Shown here: piece by piece, positions 49,301-58,300 of the stretch
How positions within the stretch are numbered: position 1 is the first letter of the stretch
How the letters are laid out: the number at the start of each line of letters is the position of its first letter
Assembly (NCBI RefSeq): GCF_000224145.3
Contig: NC_020168.2
Span: 1,381,177 to 1,445,176 of the forward strand
Source: Ciona intestinalis
Lineage: Eukaryota > Chordata > Ascidiacea > Phlebobranchia > Cionidae
DNA: 64,000 bases
Direction: 5' to 3'
Notes under the pieces: model-generated
Databases searched by the model: none
What the model was told of the DNA's origin: nothing
Seen by the model: only the letters and a program-made list of their open reading frames with translations
Made by a program: the position numbers and the translations under genes

Positions 49301-52300
49301 CTCGAACCGGGGACCTTTCGCGTGTTAGGCGAACGTGATAACCACTACACTACGGAAACCGATGATATATTTACAATCAATTGGCTAATAATTTAAACAT
49401 TATGGAAATGCATTTTATTACTAAAAATGTTTCCGCCCGGTCTCGAACCAGAGACCTTTCGCGTGTTAGGCGAACGTGATAACCACTACCACTACCTACG
49501 GAAACTGTTGCAAACAGAAAGCAGCCCTTGGCTTATAAAACTAACGGTTAAAATTAATGTTAATATAACAGAATTGTTTTCGCCCGGGCTCGAACCAGGG
49601 ACCTTTCGCATATCAAGCGAACGTGAAAACCACTACACTACGGAAACCGATGATGTATTTTCAATCAATTGGCTAATAATTTAAACATTATGGGAATGCA
49701 TTTTATTACTAAAAATGTTTCCGCCCGGGCTCGAACCGGAGACCTTTCGCGTGTTAGGCGAACGTATTAACCACTACACTACGGAAACTGTTGCAAACAG
49801 AAAGCAGCCCTTGGCTTATGAAACTAACGGTTAAAATTAATGTTAATATAACAGAATTGTTTCCGCCCGGGCTCGAACCAAGGACCTTTCGCATGTTAGG
49901 CGAACGTGAAAACCACACACTACGGAAACCGATGATGTATTTTCAATCAATTGGCTAATAATTTAAACATTATGGGAATGCATTTTATTACTAAAAATGT
50001 TTCCGCCCGGGCTCGAACCGGGGACCTTTCGCGTGTGAGGCGAACGTGATAACCACTACACTACGGAAACTTATGCAAACAGTAAGCAGCACTTGGCTTA
50101 TGAAACTAACGTATGAAATTAATGTTAATATAAAAAAACACTCTTTCCGCCCGGGCTCGAACCGGGGACCTTTCGCGTATGAGGCGAACGTGATAACCAC
50201 TACACTACGGAAACTATTGCAAACAGTAAGCAGCACTTGGCTTATGAAATTAACGTATGGGAATTAATTTTAATACTAAAAATTGTTCCCGCCCGGGCTC
50301 GAACCAGGGACCTTTCGCGTGTTAGGCGAACGTGATAACCACTACACTACGGAAACTGTTAAGAACAGTAAGCGTTATTAGACTATGTTATCGCAAGATA
50401 TACGTGAATATGTTTAGTTAACTTTAAGTTCGANNNNNNNNNNNNNNNNNNNNNNNNNNNNNNNNNNNNNNNNNNNNNNNNNNNNNNNNNNNNNNNNNNN
50501 NNNNNNNNNNNNNNNNNNNNNNNNNNNNNNNNNNNNNNNNNNNNNNNNNNNNNNNNNNNNNNNNNNNNNNNNNNNNNNNNNNNNNNNNNNNNNNNNNNNN
50601 NNNNNNNNNNNNNNNNNNNNNNNNNNNNNNNNNNNNNNNNNNNNNNNNNNNNNNNNNNNNNNNNNNNNNNNNNNNNNNNNNNNNNNNNNNNNNNNNNNNN
50701 NNNNNNNNNNNNNNNNNNNNNNNNNNNNNNNNNNNNNNNNNNNNNNNNNNNNNNNNNNNNNNNNNNNNNNNNNNNNNNNNNNNNNNNNNNNNNNNNNNNN
50801 NNNNNNNNNNNNNNNNNNNNNNNNNNNNNNNNNNNNNNNNNNNNNNNNNNNNNNNNNNNNNNNNNNNNNNNNNNNNNNNNNNNNNNNNNNNNNNNNNNNN
50901 NNNNNNNNNNNNNNNNNNNNNNNNNNNNNNNNNCTTACCCTGTGTGTTTTCAAATTTGTAAAATTTCACCTGTTGTGCGGATCGCTAAATAACTCCTCGT
51001 GTGTTTTATTATATTTTATTAAATTGGTGTCAATTAATAAAGGAGTGATAGTACTAATTCGTGGTATTACCCAAAAATCGCCATCTATTTTGATTTTGGA
51101 AATATTTGGCAATTTGTGCTTAAGTGTCCTATCTTCCCCCATTGTACTATACTAAAATTATTTCCGCCCGGGCACGAACCGGGTACCTTTCGCGTGTTAG
51201 GCGAACGTTATAACCACTACACTATACGGAAACTGTTAGAAACAGTAAGCATTTTGAACCAGGCGACCTTTCGCACGTTCGCAGTACACGCAAAAGTTCC
51301 CCGGTTCACCAACAGATCAAAACACCTATAGGTTCAGTTTTCTGTTGGATATCAAATTTGTAATTACCGGGTTAGATTGACGCGAAAAAATTCTGATAGG
51401 TATTCAAAATCAAATGGGAATCACGAAAGAATATCAACTACTTGAACCTCCCACTCCAGTTGCTGGCGATGCCTTTGTTGCGTGGCGCAACGTGATTGGT
51501 TCCTTGAATCCACGTCATAATGACGACACACTTTTCGTCACGCTTCAAATGTTCGAACGTTGGTCACGTCAGCACCGTTGCAGGTTAGCAGTGACCATTT
51601 TGCATTTTTACTTATAAATTCAAAAATTTACCACTTATTACGTGGACTGGGGAAGACAATACCCGTAAGCACATATTGCCCAATATTTATAAATACTTGA
51701 CCGTTTTTGGGCGATACCACGAATTAGTATACTATCACACCATTTCAAAATTAGGACACTTTTTTTAAATTAACAATGATTTTAAACTGTCCTGTCTTAT
51801 CCTGTGTGTTTTCGAATTTGTAAAATGTCACCTCCTGTGCAAATCGCTAAATACCTCCTTGTGTGTTTTATTATATTTTTTGAATTGTTGTTGTCAAATA
51901 ATAAAGAAATGCATATTATTAATTCGTGGTAACATCCAAAAACCGACATCTTTTTTAATTTTGGAAATATTTGGCACTATCACCATGTGCTTAAGTGTCT
52001 CATCTTCCCCCACTGTACAATATACATATATAGTTTTTAAAACCTGCCTAAGATTTTCTTGCCTAAGAACACGCCTGCAATTGTTTCAACTTTATCGAGC
52101 ATTACCGCTTTCTCTTCCCAAAAGGCTCTAATTTTACAACTTCACGGCAATGAAACATGCAGTGCCTGTGAAAACAAGTAAAATTAAATTCCTTAATAAA
52201 TCACTACCAGACAGATAAAAATACTTCAATCGCATACACACCATTTGATCTTCGACTTATATTTACCATTAGACTATGTAGAATTGTGGACTGTAGATTG

Positions 52301-55300
52301 ATGCTGTAAGTTTTAAGGCTCAATTTGTTTTCGCGGTTGTAAACTTACACTGGATACGACGTTTCGAGTCGTAGTTAGGCAAGCTATGTTGGTACTTCCA
52401 CGTTAGCGTATATAGCAAGAAAATGAATACTCTGCTTTCTATTTATAGGTTGTCTTATTAAAGTTTGAAACTTTAAACGGCCTACAAGTCGTGTTGGAGT
52501 TTAACATGCAAGGGGATTTTAACTTAGTTCTGGCTCTTTACCTAAATGATTTAAATTACTTAGATATCCGACTAATAGTGTAATTAGATACTGTTATGAT
52601 CGAGGACACTTTGAGCAATTTTTAGTTTTAATAACCAATTCTAAATCTTGATCAGCGTGAACGAGTTTTACATTCCAGGGTTCACAACGAAAATGCGAAA
52701 AAGCGTTTAGATACAATGGGAGTATGAGCAGTAGTTAATTGCACAGAATGTGTAACGCCAAACGTATACCTCGAGTCTTTTTATTTAGCTGTGTCTGTTG
52801 CAACACGGATACATTTGTTTTGTGAATATAGTCGTTTTAACCTGACTACTTTCGTACTAACATTAAACCAATATCCCTTACCGAAGTAAATAAGCGTGAT
52901 AAAATATATAGATTAATCGATGGGTTAAATTCTAATGTTAAACATAGTATTTAGTAACTAAGCTGCAATATGATTGTTTTCCAGAGCTTTATCCATAAAC
53001 AGAAGGAAATAACTTTATACATGACTTTATATAGGGTATTTTAGTTATTTTCGAAGAATATTTGCTTACACCAGTGTAAGGAACGTATTTACATCCTGTC
53101 ATTAATCATTAGTGAGCATGGAAACTTTCAGACATTGCGCAATTATTGCTTCGTTTCTGCTGCATTTCATTGCTCGCTGTTTAAAACGTATCTGCGTTTT
53201 CTGCAGGAAATGATTTGCTTTCAAATGTAGACTATATAGAATGTGCATTTGGGAATGTGGTATTTTTTCTATTTTTGGAGATTTATTATACTGAGAAAAG
53301 TATTAAGGCAGTAGTTTGTGTTTTGGTTTGTAGATGCTGCTCTGTTTTATATATACGCAATTGCATGATTTGTTTACGTTTAAATTTGTTTGCGTTAAAA
53401 CTTGCGACTCGCACGCCATAGCAGCGTCGCAATTTTTCACGTATAAGTTTGGTCATCGCAAATTCGCGAACGAACCTTACTGACCTGCAGTGAAATATCC
53501 GACCAGCCATTTGTGACGTAATTTATCGTCAGAATATAATAATTACGAAGTATTACCGCATAAACACTGATTGTCGGCCAAAAACTTGTTTATAATTGCC
53601 TGCGACATTAGGGGTCTATTACAGCATAAATATGGGGTTTACTCCCGTGTAGCGTATTCAAATTGATTACATTTACCTTTGACCGTTAGGTGTATATATA
53701 GGAATGGGCGACATCTGTTATTATATAAACTGTTGGAGGGCCTTACAGTTCGAGGTCGCACGCCATGAAAAATGTTTAATTCGATGAATAATAGATTGAA
53801 ATGTTGTATATGTATGTACTGTACAAAGTATTGGTTATTATGTTACTTGGCAGCTGTTTATACCACATACATTAACAATTTACAGTCAAAGGAGTCAGTT
53901 TACAATATATAGTAGTGGGAAAAGACAGGACACCTTTAGCACGTAATATACAAAAATCCTGATCGTGTTTAAACAATTAAAAAACGGTCTATACGGGTCG
54001 TGAGGACACGGTCCTATAATTCTTTCAATGTTTTTTTAGTTTACTACTTAATGGGACGAAAAAATAGAATGAAAGTTGTCCCATTTCGCCCCACTCCACT
54101 ATATTTGTTTTCTTGTTTATGTCTGTGTCTAGATCGTTTATAGCTCATGTTGTCCGTATTGTGATGTAACAATGCAAGTCGGGCGCAAGTTCCACAGTGA
54201 TGGCGATTGCGTCACTTCCGGAAGGCCCCGGCGCGTCTCCGACGTCACTTCCTCCTCTTCGCTGGACATCGGGTTGTTCCACCGAGCAATGAGCAGAAGA
54301 AAGACACTTGCTGAATTCGACAGCCCTCTCTCACTTGAATTTCCGACAGAAGATGATGAAGTATTTGGTGGTGATGTCACCGAGTCGCAAGGTGACGCTA
54401 GCAAGCAACGCAACTTGTCGCCACTTGAGAGATTCCACGCCATCGTGGTGCAAGCGAGGGCGAGAGAACGACAATTAAGTCTCGAGCGAATCGGGGAAGA
54501 TTATGAGGCAATAATGGAAGAGGAAATCGTTTCAATATCACGTGATGGTGTAAGCAAGCCTGGCTTACGTAGGTCGAAATACTCCACGTCACAAGGAGAG
54601 GTCGGGCTGACGTTAAAGGGGGAAACGTAGGTTGAAATATCTCTTCCTTTCACTTCGTGGCGGAAGTTAGCTACCACGTGATTTCTCCTATTCATTATAT
54701 TGACATAATAGTCCATTTTGTCGAACCAGTCATAGCGCAATCGATATTAATAGGCATTCAACATTATGCTAATTAATTAAAATCGGCTTATGCGGGCTGT
54801 TTGTTTTAAATCCGATCAATCGGCGTTTGGTGCAGCATTTGATGTCTAAGACGTGAATTAATCGTATGTTTTACATTCTCACCGAACTCCCTGACTGCCA
54901 TCAATCAAGGTTTGCAAAACCAAATGGCAAAGTGAATCTTAAATCGTTTTGACTAAACGCAAACCTGCAAATCGACCGGTGCGTTTCAATGTACAACTTA
55001 AATAAGGCTTTTATTTTGCAATATCCAGCTATTGGTGTACAACCAAGTGACCTGGATCCGGCCGCAAATCTCATTCAATCTAACCTTCTAATCACATTAG
55101 GCGTTTCGATTTGTATATGACTTAATTGTATGTCGTATGTATTCAATCAGCGTTATAAAATATAGATATTTTTCATTTGTCGTATCATATTACTAATAAT
55201 TATGTTTTGATTAAGTTGAATGAATATAGTAATGTAGGGGAAGATGGGACACTTTTGGCACATTATATGCGAATATCCTCGTGTTTTAAACAATTAACAA

Positions 55301-58300
55301 TGGTCTGTGGGAGTCGTTAAGATACGGTTTTATAATTCTTTGAATGTTCTTTGGTTACTACCAAATGTGACGGCCAAATAAAATGAAAAGGTGTCCCATT
55401 TTCTTCCGTCCTACTATATGCTCATTACCAAGATTTAAATACTTCTTTTTGTTCATTAGGATCACCATCTATCCTGGATCTCAAAAGCAAAGCAACATCA
55501 GGTTAGAGCGATACAAGATTTATATTCATTAAATGCCATCCTGTGTTTTTCTCATTTATATCAGTTGTCTGTAACCGCTGTAGTGTACATAGGCACACAT
55601 CACTGTAAGAACGACGCCAACACACGTGTATGTTAACGACTATATATCATCGTTCGTTTCAATATTTCAGCAGAAAATGCAAACCTCACATTACAATGAT
55701 TGTTTTATTCAACAAATCAATACAGATAGATTACGGGATAACTTGAGCTTTAAAATATAGTGTTTTATTAGTGTTGTAAAATGACCCTATGTAATTACAG
55801 TTATACAGTGTGTTACTATAACATTGTTATAGACGATGTTATATAGGCTTCCTGGTCAATTATATGTTTTATATATTTTATACATGAGCTAACGTTAGCC
55901 TTTGTTGTCATTATAAAAAGGAATTTTCAGCGACCAATCACAGAAATCGCTCAATATAGGATGCCTTATATGTTTGTAGTCGTCATATACGTTAGAAACA
56001 TTTAATAGCTTTATAAATATATATATTTGGGTGGGGGAAGACGGGACACCTTTAGCACATAGTAACCAAATATTCTGATCGTGTTTTAAACAATTAACAA
56101 CGGTCTATGGAAGTCGTGAAGATACGGTTTTATAATTCCTTAAATGTTTTTTGTTTACTACCAAATGAGACAAAAAAATAGAATGAAGAGTATCCCATTT
56201 CCCCCACCCTACTATAATTGCCTGTCGATAAGTTCTAATGGTACGCTGTTTTGTTGATAGAAAAATTAATTTCTTAACAGAAACACAGAGTTAAAGCTTT
56301 GTTAAACACATTGGAAATTGTACGTTTGTGTGTGATAATGAAAATTATACAGCAAAATAGTTCGAAAAAATATAACAAGATAGTTCCAAGTATTCCTCAA
56401 TGGAATTAAATACACAGAGATATCGCGGCCAATGACGCAATTGACATATATGGCTTCTTTGCTGTGGTTGAGTAAATATGTTTCACAGCCATGAGCGATT
56501 CTCGGCGGTGGTTGATTTCAAACGTATTCGGTGATTAAAATTATAAACGGGGGAAGGCGTCGCAATTTCTCGCGGTTGCAAGACATGTTTTATTTATGCG
56601 GGTGAAAAGCAAATTGTGCATCTCTGGGGAAATTTGGTCGCGGGGTTATCAATTTTAAAACAAAATCGAAGCACGCAGCGACGAATGACGCTTTTATTAT
56701 ACCGGTTGCTGAGCCCGCCGTTCATCGCATCTGCGTGTGGCCTTTGTTCATGCGGTCGTTATAGTATATATCGGTGATTAGGCGTATGGTCCACTTCATT
56801 ATTTGCAGGCATTGCGGAAATACAGTGCGTCTAATCTGCGCATAGAGCAGCAGTTTTTTATTGTTTGTATTAGGTCAGGGTTCCGCATTGGGGGTCAATG
56901 TTTATTATTAGATCGTCCACACAGCAGCGTTCAGTTCAGCTGTGCGCCTGAACCCGAAATCGTAAACTTAGTTTAGTTGTTTTGCACAGACGGAGACGCG
57001 ACTGTAAACAAGCGCCCGTTCTCTCGTGTTGCGCAGCGTCGTGAACAGAATAGTCGCGCCCATGTTAACAAACTTGAGTCTTCTGTTTAGCGGCACGTCC
57101 CTGATATTAGCTCAGCCTGAACGCTACGCATCTCGTCAGCGAAAGATATCGATTCTTGAACCTTCTTTCTTCCCAGAGAGACAGTTTCGAATTTACTTAC
57201 ACCTCCACGCTTAATCGACCTGTTATTCCATCAGAAACAATGCTGAGATAAAGAGCATATATACCCAGGCGTTATATATATATATAAGGTTGCTTAATAT
57301 AGGTTATAAATAACTGTGAAACCACTATTTAGCTTTAAAGGTATAACTTATGCCTGTTCAACGATTCATAAATGACGTTTTGAATTCTGGTTTGTTTATG
57401 AAGTATAGTAATACTGTTGTGCTTGCAAACCAATAGCTTGGCAAACTGGAAAGTAGAGAAGGATTCGCCTCCTCCAAAAGTTGTTGAGAAAGCAAGGACA
57501 CCTACGCCGGAACCACCGAAGCCCCCGACACCACCTGCACCGAAACCAAAGACGCCCAGCCCCCCAGTGTCAGGTAAGTGTGTACTTTCGCGTTTAATGA
57601 CATGGAATAATTTTTCTCGAACCGTTTAAACGAAGAGAATTGATCAACCAACACAATTCGTTATATAATGTAGATTAGGGAAGACTGGACACCTTTTTAT
57701 TATGTTTTCGCGTCTTTTTAATAGTAAACAAACAACATTCAAAGAATTATAAAACCGTATCCTTACTACTGCCCGTTGTGTATTGTTTAAAACACGATCA
57801 CGTTATTTGGATAGTATGTGCTGAAGGTGTCCCGTCTTCTCCCAACCTATTATATAGTGCCAAACGAACAAAACAAAAAATCGTAAAATCCCAAAGGAAA
57901 GAACCACAGACCGCACTGGCTTAAAGGCAATTGTAATTGATCACACAAGAAGGTAGAAAAGCTAACGAGTAGGCATGTCTATTACGCGGTCTCCCACGCG
58001 AAGTGCAGAACGTTGGATTTAGATATTTAAGCGACTTGGTTGTGGATTCTGTAGGTTTGTAAATATTTTGATACAGATAGTAGGGTGGGGGAGATATGTC
58101 ACCTTTTTATTCTATTTTCTCGTCGCATGTGGTAGTAAACAAAAAATATTCAAAGAACTATATTCCATATCCTTATAGAACCCCCATAGACCGTTGTTAA
58201 TTGTTTAAAACACGATCAGGGTATTTAAATATTATGTGCTAGACTATACACAATACTGAGTGGCATGTGCAAAAAAATAATAGAACGGTTATAATTAATA

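Larger units (their letters stand above)
44351..51278 (-). repeat. tRNA-Val tandem array, about 46 copies
   Basis: A unit of about 140 bp consists of one minus-strand tRNA-Val and a spacer of about 70 bp, repeated head to tail through intron 4 of the GARIN-like gene. Most copies keep the 7-bp acceptor stem, the B box GGTTCGAGCCC and a downstream T run that would end Pol III transcription. Three spacer types occur: gcaaacagtaagcagcactt, gaacagtaagcattactaga, and one with caattggctaataattta. Two assembly gaps interrupt it, so the true number is higher. Confidence 0.95.

Noticed and set aside
44655-49684. Many open frames of 60-120 codons on both strands with phrases such as FPPGLEPGTFRV and SSPGGN
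   Set aside because: They are translations of the tRNA-Val copies and their spacers. The repeated peptide is simply the tRNA body read as codons.
50414-50969. Two minus-strand open frames of about 180 codons
   Set aside because: They consist almost entirely of the 500-N assembly gap.
44351-51278. Array interpreted as a tRNA-derived SINE cluster
   Set aside because: Copies end exactly at the tRNA 3' end with a discriminator and T run, have no unrelated body or tail, and are head-to-tail in one orientation. This fits tandem tRNA gene amplification better than retroposition.
54172-54630. Separate 152-codon gene starting at 54172
   Set aside because: The frame extends upstream to an acceptor at 54143 that continues GARIN-like exon 5 in phase. 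The ATG is an internal methionine.
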